Assembly (NCBI GenBank): GCA_017425765.1
Contig: JAFOXE010000112.1
Location: forward strand, 1 to 6,852
Direction: 5' to 3'
DNA length: 6,852 nucleotides
From: Paraprevotella sp.
GTDB lineage: Bacteria; Bacteroidota; Bacteroidia; Bacteroidales; Bacteroidaceae
Part shown: positions 1 to 6,514 of the stretch, one piece after another
Position numbering within the stretch: the first letter of the stretch is position 1
Layout: each line of letters opens with the position of its first letter
Made by a program: the position numbers and the translations under genes
The notes under the pieces: generated by a model
Told to the model about the DNA's origin: nothing
The model's database searches: none
Seen by the model: only the letters and a program-made list of their open reading frames with translations

Positions 1-1
1 C

Positions 2-304
2 GGTATGAAAATTGAATTCAGTGGTGAATACGGTGCATGGCAACCCAATTTCAGTTCGCCTATAGCTGCTAAAATGATTGAAGTATATAGAGATTTATTT
101 GGTGAAGAGGCGAAGACAAAGGTAATACATGCCGGTTTGGAATGCAGTATGATAGGTAATATTTATCCAAGCATGGATATGGTGAGTTTTGGACCTACCA
201 TACGTTGTCCACACACTCCGGATGAGTGTTGCAACATACCTTCGGTCGCAAGATTTTGGGAGTTCTTGAAGGCTCTGTTGAGTCAGGTTCCCGATAAAAA
301 ATAA
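2..304 (+). CDS. pepD: Aminoacyl-histidine dipeptidase (PepD type, peptidase M20C), C-terminal part; 5' end outside window
   Basis: This is the C-terminal ~100 residues of a cytosolic non-specific Xaa-His dipeptidase, a zinc enzyme that splits dipeptides at the end of peptide catabolism. The frame is open to the left edge, so the ATG at 5-7 is an internal methionine, and the family is usually about 480-500 residues long. What is visible is the end of the catalytic domain: a YGAWQPN segment matching the family's conserved YxGWxPxP turn, then HAGLEC, then DMVSFGPTIRCPHTPDE. The histidine in PHTPDE (codon 212-214) matches the metal-ligand histidine near the C-terminus of M20 enzymes. The final helix (residues around VARFWEFLKALL) is also typical. 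The gene ends in TAA and is followed 19 nt later by an intrinsic terminator, so it appears to be the last gene of its transcript. The family call is firm from these motifs; the symbol is by homology only. Confidence 0.93.
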   Translation, partial: GMKIEFSGEYGAWQPNFSSPIAAKMIEVYRDLFGEEAKTKVIHAGLECSMIGNIYPSMDMVSFGPTIRCPHTPDECCNIPSVARFWEFLKALLSQVPDKK

Positions 305-323
305 ATCTTATTGTGATGATGGC

Positions 324-353
324 AAAGGCTCGTGTGTAACAGTACGAGCCTTT
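324..353 (+). terminator. Rho-independent terminator after the dipeptidase gene
   Basis: A perfect 10-bp stem is visible: AAAGGCTCGT (324-333) pairs with ACGAGCCTTT (344-353), with a loop of 10 nt that can close further by two G-T pairs. A pyrimidine-rich tail (TTTCTTCTTATTTATT, 351-366) follows on the + strand. On the - strand the flank is not T-rich, so the terminator points one way. It sits 19 nt after the dipeptidase stop. Confidence 0.85.
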
Positions 354-372
354 CTTCTTATTTATTGAAAAT

Positions 373-408
373 GAGATGGTCATGTGGGTCAAAATACATG
401 CTCATCTC
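373..408 (+). other. Imperfect hairpin in the intergenic region
   Basis: Positions 373-386 can pair with 395-408: GAGATG with CATCTC and CATG with CATG, plus wobble pairs G379-T402 and G386-T395 and one mismatch (T380/C401). The loop is the 8 nt GGTCAAAA. No strong T-tract follows, so it is not a clear terminator. It lies between two terminator-like hairpins and could be part of a small structured transcript. No reading frame supports a gene here. Confidence 0.5.
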
Positions 409-420
409 GATTGATTTTCC

Positions 421-479
421 TGTACGTGTTGATGCAACGAGGCGTAGGCCTTGATTTGTCGACACGTACGTCTTTTTTT
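421..479 (+). terminator. Second intrinsic terminator (long hairpin plus T-tract), or the end of a small RNA
   Basis: Positions 421-434 pair without a bulge with 457-470, 14 pairs of which four are G-T wobbles. An inner 6-bp stem, 438-443 with 448-453, is closed by the 4-nt loop GTAG, with a small internal loop between the two stems. The stem ends directly at TCTTTTTTT (471-479), the geometry of a Rho-independent terminator on the + strand. It lies 175 nt after the dipeptidase stop and beyond that gene's own terminator. It may be a backup terminator, or it may end a short transcript that starts in the 354-420 stretch. I found no convincing promoter there. Confidence 0.7.
465..479 (+). repeat. 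15-bp direct repeat, copy 1
   Basis: CGTACGTCTTTTTTT occurs here and again, identically, at 572-586. This copy forms the 3' arm and T-tract of the 421-479 hairpin. A -7-like sequence, TACCCTTG (481-488, one mismatch to TAnnTTTG), starts 16 nt after its first base. The repeat contains the palindrome CGTACG. Confidence 0.8.
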
Positions 480-567
480 ATACCCTTGCAGATGTACTTT
501 TAAGAGGGTGTTCAGTACCTGTTGACATGCAGTTCTGTTGATTTAAGTTTAAGTAACATATAATAAT

Positions 568-597
568 GTGGCGTACGTCTTTTTTTTCTTAGTTTTG
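568..597 (+). promoter_or_regulatory. Candidate Bacteroidota-type promoter for the A2M gene
   Basis: TAGTTTTG at 590-597 is a perfect match to the Bacteroidota -7 consensus TAnnTTTG. Transcription would start a few bases downstream, around 602-605, giving a leader of about 16-19 nt to the ATG at 621. The -33 element (consensus TTTG or TTG, about 19-21 bp upstream) is poor: only TGTGG at 567-571 is in place. The T-run between the two may help. The call rests on the -7 match and its position. Confidence 0.5.
572..586 (+). repeat. 15-bp direct repeat, copy 2, in the A2M promoter region
   Basis: This is an exact second copy of CGTACGTCTTTTTTT, 107 bp after the first; its T-run extends to 8. No upstream arm here can form a terminator stem. 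The copy lies directly before the candidate -7 element at 590-597, so it covers the spacer and -33 side of the likely promoter. That makes it a candidate operator or promoter element, but this is inference. Confidence 0.8.
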
Positions 598-620
598 CCT
601 CACTATATTTGAAAAAGGTA

Positions 621-3600
621 ATGAAGAAGTTCGTCTTGTATTCTCTTAATAATTATCTGCACACCGTGTGGTGTGTGGTTTTGTTTGTATGGTGTGTGGT
701 GACTATTTCGGCACAGAGTTACGAACAGATGTGGAAACAAGTAGCTCAATTCCGTGAGCAGGGTTTGCCACAATCGGCATTACAATCGGTTGAGAAGATA
801 GAAAAAAAAGCACATCGCGAAGGTAATAAAGGACAAGCATTATCTGCCTTTTTGCAGTCTTGTGTACTGCGTCAGAAGATCGTACCGGATAGTTTTTTTG
901 CCAATGTCCATCGTATGGAGGCGATGAAGTCATCTTCGACCAATTTGGTGGAACAATCGGTAATTGCTTCGATTTTAGGTCAAGTTTATGCACAAAACAG
1001 GTATAGAAGTCAGTTGTCGAGCAGTTTGACTTCAGCACATCCCGACAGCATACGAGAGTGGTCGGTGATGCAATACGACAGCGCCTCGGTGGCCAATTAT
1101 ATTCTTTCCATGAAGCCGGTAATGGAACTGGCCCGTGAAAAGTCAGCACAATGGCTCCCTTTCGTACAAAAAGGTAAGGAGTCGGCATATTTTGAAGGCG
1201 ACCTATTAAATGTGGTAGGGCGCAGAGCTGCTGAAGGGGTGCTCACTTTGTATTCCTTAGAACAAGATTCTATGCTTAAATTGGCTGATAGAATTAGGTG
1301 TTTGATGTTGACCGAATATCGTCGAAATGGGAACGAAAAGGCCGTTCTATTTGTTTCCTTGGATTCTATACGTGCTCATCGGAATTATGAAAATAATTAT
1401 ATGTTGCATGTTCCTTTTGAGGATGGTCTAGATGCAGAGAAGGGTGTGTTGTTATCCTCTATTTATAAATCTTATGCCTGTTTATTGTCCAACTACGCGC
1501 ATCTTCCGGAGGCATCTGAGGTGTACTTGGAAATGCAAGAACTGAATGTGTCCGATAGTTTGAAAGTGCAGTGGCTTCTTCAGGCTTTGGAATTATATCC
1601 TAAGTATGCGCGGCGCCAGGCGCTCGACAATTGTTTGAAACTTCTAAACTGTCCTCGTTTGGAATGGCAAGCACCTTCTGTTTTCTACCCTAAGAAAACG
1701 TATGCCCTTCCGTTGGTGATACGCAATTTACAATCGTTGCGTGTACAAATGTTCCGTATGTCGGAATCTTTTTCCGAAAAGGAGTTTAATGGAATGTCAG
1801 AACCTCTCTCGTACGTAAAGAGGACCGGAGTACAAATAGATGAGTTTACACATAAATTCAAAACATATCCTCCTTACAAAGATCTTGTTGATTCAATACG
1901 GTGGACAGCCCCCGACATAGGTCGCTATGTGATGGTTGTTCATCCACAAACAGATGCGCTGTTGAAAAAAACACCGCAACCCTTGTGTGTGCCGATGTAC
2001 GTTTCGAGGTTGCAGTTTGTGTATCAAATAGCCGGCGGTGCCGAGGTGTGGGGCAGCGTAGTTGATGCCGAAACAGGTGCCCCCATCTCGGGCGCTTGTG
2101 TGCAGTGGTACGACGGAATGCAAGATGATAGGGAATTGGGTAAGGTAACATCGGATTTAGAAGGCATGGTGCCTCCCATTTCGTTGCCCAAGAGTGCCTA
2201 TATAACGGCTCGAGTGTCGTGGGGAGAAGATGTGCATCTGCCCATGAACAATGGCAATAGAATTTGGATAGGTGGAAAAGCGGAACTGAAACCACTGAAA
2301 CGAGTTCATATTTTTACCGACAGAGCTATATATCGTCCGGGTCAGATGGTGCAGATAGCCGGAGTGGTATACGAACAGAATGGTAATGATTCGCGAGTGC
2401 TGTTCAATGAGGAACTGAAGATGTCGGTTTATGATGCACAAGGACAAGAACTTTACAATACGCCGTTGAAAACGGATGAGATGGGAGCAGTATCGGCAGA
2501 GTTCGTACTTCCTCAAGTAGCATTGACGGGCACTTATCGTATTTCATTGGATAATGTGAGTGCATGGATACGAGTGGAAGAATATAAACGTCCTACCTAT
2601 CAAATAGCGATAGAGAAGAACGCTACTCCTTATTCCTTTGGTGACACGTTGTTGCTGAAAGGCTCGGTGCGTACGCTGACCGACGTACCTATGCGTCATG
2701 CTCGTGTTCTGGTCAGTGGTCGGTGGGATAATCCTGTGATTTGGCGTCGGCGTAGTACAGAGCAAAAAATAAATTACGATACAATTTATACGGATGAAAA
2801 GGGTGTTTTTGAGCTAAGATTTCCTTTGCAGTGGGCAGATGCGGCACGATATGGTGAGGGAAGTTTGCGCATTCATTTAGAGGCGATGAGCCCTTCGGGC
2901 GAAACGTCTACATTAGACTATTCTTTGCCCGTGGCAAAAGCGTCTGTACGTTTGCACGCGAATGTAGTTCCTTTGCAGAACAAACGGAATCTGGCGTCAT
3001 GGCAGTTTATTGTGGAGTCTTTGTTGGGAGAGCCACAGGATGCGGAAGTTCATTATGAATTGACGGACGAATCTACGGTTCCGACATCACAAAATAAGTC
3101 ACTCAAGGGTACGGTTAAAGCGAACCAGTATATTGAGGTGGATAAAATATTGAGTGCATTGCCCAATGGTAGATACCGCCTTAAAAGTACCCTATATTTT
3201 GGCAAGGATACATTGACTACATCCGATAGTTTTTTCTTGTTTGATGAGCGAGATACAAGATTACCCATCGACACGGCAAGTTGGTTTTATTGTGCACGTG
3301 ATTCGTTTGATGAGTTCACTCCGGCGCGAATTTATGCAGGTAGCAGCAGCAAGAATGTGTCCTTGTATTATGAATTATGTGGTGTGGAAGGTTTGTTGGA
3401 GCGAAAGCGATTTGAGTTTTCCGACTCCGTGTTGTGTTTCAACATTCCTTATAAACAAGAGTATGGCACGTCGGTGAAGGTACATTTTACCTTTGTGAAG
3501 GGCGAGCGAACGTACCGATGTGAACGCAATATTGTGAAGAGGGAGCCTGATAAAAATCTTCGTTGGAGGTGGACCTCTTTCCGCGATAAATTGCAACCGG

Positions 3601-6500
3601 GCACTCAGGAGTCTTGGACGTTACGTGTGGAAAATCCGGATGGTACGCCGGCCTCTGCTCGTTTACTAGCAGTGCTGTATGATGCGAGTTTGGAGCGTTT
3701 TGCTCGCCATAAATGGGTGTTGAATCCCTATATATATCGTTCTTTTATATCCACACAATGGGGCGTGGCACGACCGCATCCATGGTCCTTTGGGTCTTAT
3801 AAGACTATATTCCTACAACAAATTTTGGCGGAAGTTCCTTCTATGACCTTCGACTTTTTCAACTTGGAATGGTTGGGTGTTAGCTCGGCGGACGAAACAT
3901 TGCAAGGACGTATCTCAGGTTTGAACATGGTTGCCAACTCCGCAGGTTTGGGCTCGGGTGCAATTAAGCGTTTGCGTGGCACCTCTACCAATGGTGGATT
4001 TATGGTAGAGGAAGGTCTTGCGTTACATTCGTCAGTTTATGATGAGGCCGATACGAAGGCAACAACATTCTCAAAATCCAAAGAAGTAGGGAGCACGGTT
4101 TTGGAACAAGATGGTATAGAAAACACGAATGACGAATGGATGGAGACAAAGGATTTTGTGCGGACCAACTTTAACGAAACCGCTTTTTTCTATCCTCGTT
4201 TGCACACCGACACAAAGGGTGAAGTAGGCCTTAGTTTTACCCTTCCGGAGAGTGTGACTGCTTGGAATTTTCTGGGTGTTGCCTATACGCAGCAGATGAA
4301 TACGGTCAATTTGAATGCCCAAGTAATAGCCAAGAAGGACTTCATGGCAGAATTGCACCTTCCTCGTTTTGTGCGAGAGGGGGATAGATGTGTTTTGCAA
4401 GCTACGCTCCGCAATCAGTCGTCGGATGTACAGAAAGGTGTGGTGAGAATAGAAGTGTACGACCCCGAGAACGAGAAGGTTGTCTATACGATGAAGGAGA
4501 AATTCAAACTTCCGGAGGGGCAAGATACAGTGATGAGTTGGGATGATTTTGTGGTTACCGAGAAATATCCGTTGTTGGTGTGTCGTATAATTGCAAAAAG
4601 TAACGACTATTCGGACGGAGAGCAACGCTATCTTCCGGTATTGTCGTCAAGAGAATGGGTTACGGAAACGGCTGTGATAGAGGTAGATGGTGTTGGAGTG
4701 GATACGACGCAACTTTCGCATTTATTCAATCAGAACAGCGCGTTGGCCGAGCAGCGAGTACTTACCGTGGAATATACCTCAAATCCTATGTGGCAGGCGG
4801 TGATGACTTTGCCGGTTCTACAAGAACAATCACACGATGATATTCTTTCGCTTACGGTTGCTTACTACGGTGCGGCGCTGGGTGGTTATGTAGGCAGAAA
4901 AATGCCAGAGATGGTGGAGTTCCTTCGTCGGTGGGAGCAAGGTCTTACTTCTGATATGGAATCTTCGTTCAAACAATTAGAACAAAATGAGGAGCTTAAA
5001 AGTATATTGCTTGCTGAAACTCCGTGGGTTATGGCAGCAAAACACGATCGAGAGCGGATAAAGAAGCTATCGTCTTTGTTTGATCAAAATCAGGCGAGAA
5101 TGCAAACTGAGGTGTGGTTGGATGCATTGGTACGCAGACAAAACGACGATGGTTCGTTCAGTTGGTTCCCGGGAATGCGTGGGAACGAACACATGACCGG
5201 TGCGGTGGGTGAAATGTTGGTGCGTTTGCAAAAGTTACAATCCGATGATGAAAAAGTGATGCAATCGGTGTCTTGTTCTCAAAAGGAAAAGGCGATATTG
5301 GAGAAACTTATCGGTTATTTGAAAAAACAGAATGCACTACGCGTAGCAGAGATGAAGAAAGCCGAGGTGGGTAAGGCTCCCTCTACAGACTATCCCGGCG
5401 ACGCAGTAGTTCGATACTTATATATTTTAGCACATTCTAAGATGAGTTTGACTCGGCAAGAGCAATCCGACCGAGACTACCTGTTGCGACGATTGGAGCA
5501 TAGTGTGGGGAGCATGAATCGTGAACAAAGTGCTCGTGCGGCAGTGGTGTTGTCGTTGGCCGGCAAAGATGAGGCAGCCCAGGCTTGTGTTGCTTCGTTG
5601 CGGGAATATTTGGTGCAAACGAAGATGGAAGGGGCTTTCTTTGCCTATCCTTCGGGCTCATTCACTTCTACAGAACGTAAATTGGAGGTGCATTTGGCTG
5701 CTATGGAAGCACTTCGCGAAGTAACCCCCACCACAACAGATGTATACGCCGATATGGCAAAATGGTTGTTGCTACAAAAACGTGTACAGGCATGGAGTAC
5801 ACCAAGCATCAGTGCTTCGGCCGTCTATGCTTTATGGCGTGCAGGAAACTTTTTAGAGAGGTCAGTAGAATACGATAAAGTAGTGTTATATTATACGAAG
5901 AAAGATGGCCGTTCCATGAAGAGTGTAGAGGTGAACGATACACCACAAGAAGGGGGAGAGTATTCTCTTCCTGGCTACGTCAAACGTACGTTTAGTCCTT
6001 CGGATTTGCCGGGTGTTCCTCAGCAGATTACCATACAGAAAACTTCAGGCGGGCTCTCTTGGGGGGCGGTTTATGCACAATATTTAACACCGATATCCGA
6101 ACTTACTGTGCCCATATCCTCTGGTCTAGAACTACGTTGCGATGTAAGCAGTTCCACGGTAAAGGTGGGTGATAAGGTGGTGCAACGCATGGTGATAACG
6201 GCTGATAAGGACTATGAATACGTAAGTTTGAAGGTGACACATTGTGCAGCGTTGGAAACACGAACTCAAATGTCCGGATACGGATATGAAGGTGGGTTGA
6301 TGTTTTATCGTACTGTTCGTGATGCTTCTACTACATATTTTTTTGACACGTTGCCCAAGGGACGTTATGTATTAGAACGAACATTGTATGCTGAAAGAGC
6401 TGGTAGTTGCAGCATGGGGGCGGCTGTACTGCAAGGACATTATGCTCCGGAGTTTACGGCCCGTACGACAGAACAACGAATAGTTGTGTTGCCACATTAA
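621..6500 (+). CDS. Exported alpha-2-macroglobulin family protein, thioester motif lost, SusC-plug-like insert
   Basis: The 1959-residue product is a large Bacteroidota A2M-family protein, thought to trap or restrain proteases outside the cytoplasm. Residues 1-31 form a signal peptide (KK, then a hydrophobic core, cleavage probably after SA-31); no lipobox is seen. An N-terminal helical part (about 34-350) precedes the macroglobulin (MG) domains. One MG domain has a carboxypeptidase-regulatory-like strand, GSVVDAETGAPISGA (478-492). The MG2 hallmark IFTDRAIYRPGQ starts at 564 and VEEYKRPTY at 652. A SusC-plug-like stretch (1090-1132) and an acidic linker follow. The A2M domain starts at NFNETAFFYP (1183) and includes LPESVTAWNF. 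The thioester-type helical domain (about 1395-1700) keeps NEELKSILLAETPWV and QNDDGSFSWFPGM, but the CxEQ site is replaced (D1407 to S1410). The C-terminal MG/receptor-like end is complete (SGYGYEGG, APEF at 1942). ATG 621 is chosen over an in-frame TTG at 609: it has a purine-rich AAAAAGG just upstream, and a TTG start would leave almost no leader. The gene ends in a double stop, TAATAA. Family certain; substrate unknown. Confidence 0.95.
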   Translation: MKKFVLYSLNNYLHTVWCVVLFVWCVVTISAQSYEQMWKQVAQFREQGLPQSALQSVEKIEKKAHREGNKGQALSAFLQSCVLRQKIVPDSFFANVHRMEAMKSSSTNLVEQSVIASILGQVYAQNRYRSQLSSSLTSAHPDSIREWSVMQYDSASVANYILSMKPVMELAREKSAQWLPFVQKGKESAYFEGDLLNVVGRRAAEGVLTLYSLEQDSMLKLADRIRCLMLTEYRRNGNEKAVLFVSLDSIRAHRNYENNYMLHVPFEDGLDAEKGVLLSSIYKSYACLLSNYAHLPEASEVYLEMQELNVSDSLKVQWLLQALELYPKYARRQALDNCLKLLNCPRLEWQAPSVFYPKKTYALPLVIRNLQSLRVQMFRMSESFSEKEFNGMSEPLSYVKRTGVQIDEFTHKFKTYPPYKDLVDSIRWTAPDIGRYVMVVHPQTDALLKKTPQPLCVPMYVSRLQFVYQIAGGAEVWGSVVDAETGAPISGACVQWYDGMQDDRELGKVTSDLEGMVPPISLPKSAYITARVSWGEDVHLPMNNGNRIWIGGKAELKPLKRVHIFTDRAIYRPGQMVQIAGVVYEQNGNDSRVLFNEELKMSVYDAQGQELYNTPLKTDEMGAVSAEFVLPQVALTGTYRISLDNVSAWIRVEEYKRPTYQIAIEKNATPYSFGDTLLLKGSVRTLTDVPMRHARVLVSGRWDNPVIWRRRSTEQKINYDTIYTDEKGVFELRFPLQWADAARYGEGSLRIHLEAMSPSGETSTLDYSLPVAKASVRLHANVVPLQNKRNLASWQFIVESLLGEPQDAEVHYELTDESTVPTSQNKSLKGTVKANQYIEVDKILSALPNGRYRLKSTLYFGKDTLTTSDSFFLFDERDTRLPIDTASWFYCARDSFDEFTPARIYAGSSSKNVSLYYELCGVEGLLERKRFEFSDSVLCFNIPYKQEYGTSVKVHFTFVKGERTYRCERNIVKREPDKNLRWRWTSFRDKLQPGTQESWTLRVENPDGTPASARLLAVLYDASLERFARHKWVLNPYIYRSFISTQWGVARPHPWSFGSYKTIFLQQILAEVPSMTFDFFNLEWLGVSSADETLQGRISGLNMVANSAGLGSGAIKRLRGTSTNGGFMVEEGLALHSSVYDEADTKATTFSKSKEVGSTVLEQDGIENTNDEWMETKDFVRTNFNETAFFYPRLHTDTKGEVGLSFTLPESVTAWNFLGVAYTQQMNTVNLNAQVIAKKDFMAELHLPRFVREGDRCVLQATLRNQSSDVQKGVVRIEVYDPENEKVVYTMKEKFKLPEGQDTVMSWDDFVVTEKYPLLVCRIIAKSNDYSDGEQRYLPVLSSREWVTETAVIEVDGVGVDTTQLSHLFNQNSALAEQRVLTVEYTSNPMWQAVMTLPVLQEQSHDDILSLTVAYYGAALGGYVGRKMPEMVEFLRRWEQGLTSDMESSFKQLEQNEELKSILLAETPWVMAAKHDRERIKKLSSLFDQNQARMQTEVWLDALVRRQNDDGSFSWFPGMRGNEHMTGAVGEMLVRLQKLQSDDEKVMQSVSCSQKEKAILEKLIGYLKKQNALRVAEMKKAEVGKAPSTDYPGDAVVRYLYILAHSKMSLTRQEQSDRDYLLRRLEHSVGSMNREQSARAAVVLSLAGKDEAAQACVASLREYLVQTKMEGAFFAYPSGSFTSTERKLEVHLAAMEALREVTPTTTDVYADMAKWLLLQKRVQAWSTPSISASAVYALWRAGNFLERSVEYDKVVLYYTKKDGRSMKSVEVNDTPQEGGEYSLPGYVKRTFSPSDLPGVPQQITIQKTSGGLSWGAVYAQYLTPISELTVPISSGLELRCDVSSSTVKVGDKVVQRMVITADKDYEYVSLKVTHCAALETRTQMSGYGYEGGLMFYRTVRDASTTYFFDTLPKGRYVLERTLYAERAGSCSMGAAVLQGHYAPEFTARTTEQRIVVLPH
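3888..4016 (+). other. SusC/RagA plug-like segment inside the A2M protein (residues 1090-1132)
   Basis: The encoded peptide contains LQGRISGLNMVANSAGLGSG followed by a basic RLRGTSTNGG and ending FMVEEG. This matches, in order, the plug hallmark of SusC/RagA TonB-dependent receptors as I know it (LQGRxxGxxVxxxxGxPGSG, IRIRGxxSxxG, PLYVVDG). The last element is shortened and altered. No beta-barrel follows: the next recognisable domain is the A2M domain at 1183. The segment lies between the MG domains and the A2M domain, the usual place of the protease bait. It is part of the same reading frame, not a separate gene or a fusion artefact. Confidence 0.75.
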
Positions 6501-6501
6501 T

Positions 6502-6507
6502 AAGGAG
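6502..6507 (+). promoter_or_regulatory. Shine-Dalgarno-like site that supports the GTG start at 6515
   Basis: AAGGAG lies 7 nt before GTG 6515 but 22 nt before ATG 6530. The spacing favours the GTG as the start. This is weak evidence in Bacteroidota, where such sites are often absent or not needed. Confidence 0.5.
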
Positions 6508-6514
6508 TAGTAAA

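Noticed and set aside
5..7. ATG at 5 as a true start giving a small 99-residue protein
   Set aside because: The frame is open to the left edge and the product matches the C-terminal fifth of a PepD-type dipeptidase, so it is an internal methionine.
522..564. TTGACA (522-527) and TATAAT (559-564) as a classical sigma-70 promoter
   Set aside because: The spacer is 31 bp instead of about 17, and Bacteroidota primary sigma factors use TAnnTTTG rather than TATAAT.
609..620. TTG at 609 as the start of the A2M gene (four extra residues)
   Set aside because: It would leave a leader of only a few bases after the -7 box at 590-597, while ATG 621 has purine-rich AAAAAGG just before it and begins a normal signal peptide.
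703..1188. 161-codon open frame on the - strand
   Set aside because: It is opposite the N-terminal part of the A2M gene, has no family resemblance, and is best explained as a shadow of the real frame.
3888..4016. A separate SusC fragment or pseudogene
   Set aside because: The plug-like stretch is in frame within an uninterrupted A2M reading frame with family domains on both sides, so it is an internal segment.
4071..4625. 184-codon open frame on the - strand
   Set aside because: It lies wholly opposite the A2M domain coding sequence, with no recognisable protein motif or start signal; it is a shadow frame.
4818..4829. LQEQ (residues 1400-1403) as a surviving thioester motif
   Set aside because: It resembles CxEQ but has Leu where the thioester cysteine is required, and it sits seven residues before the expected site in an ungapped alignment.
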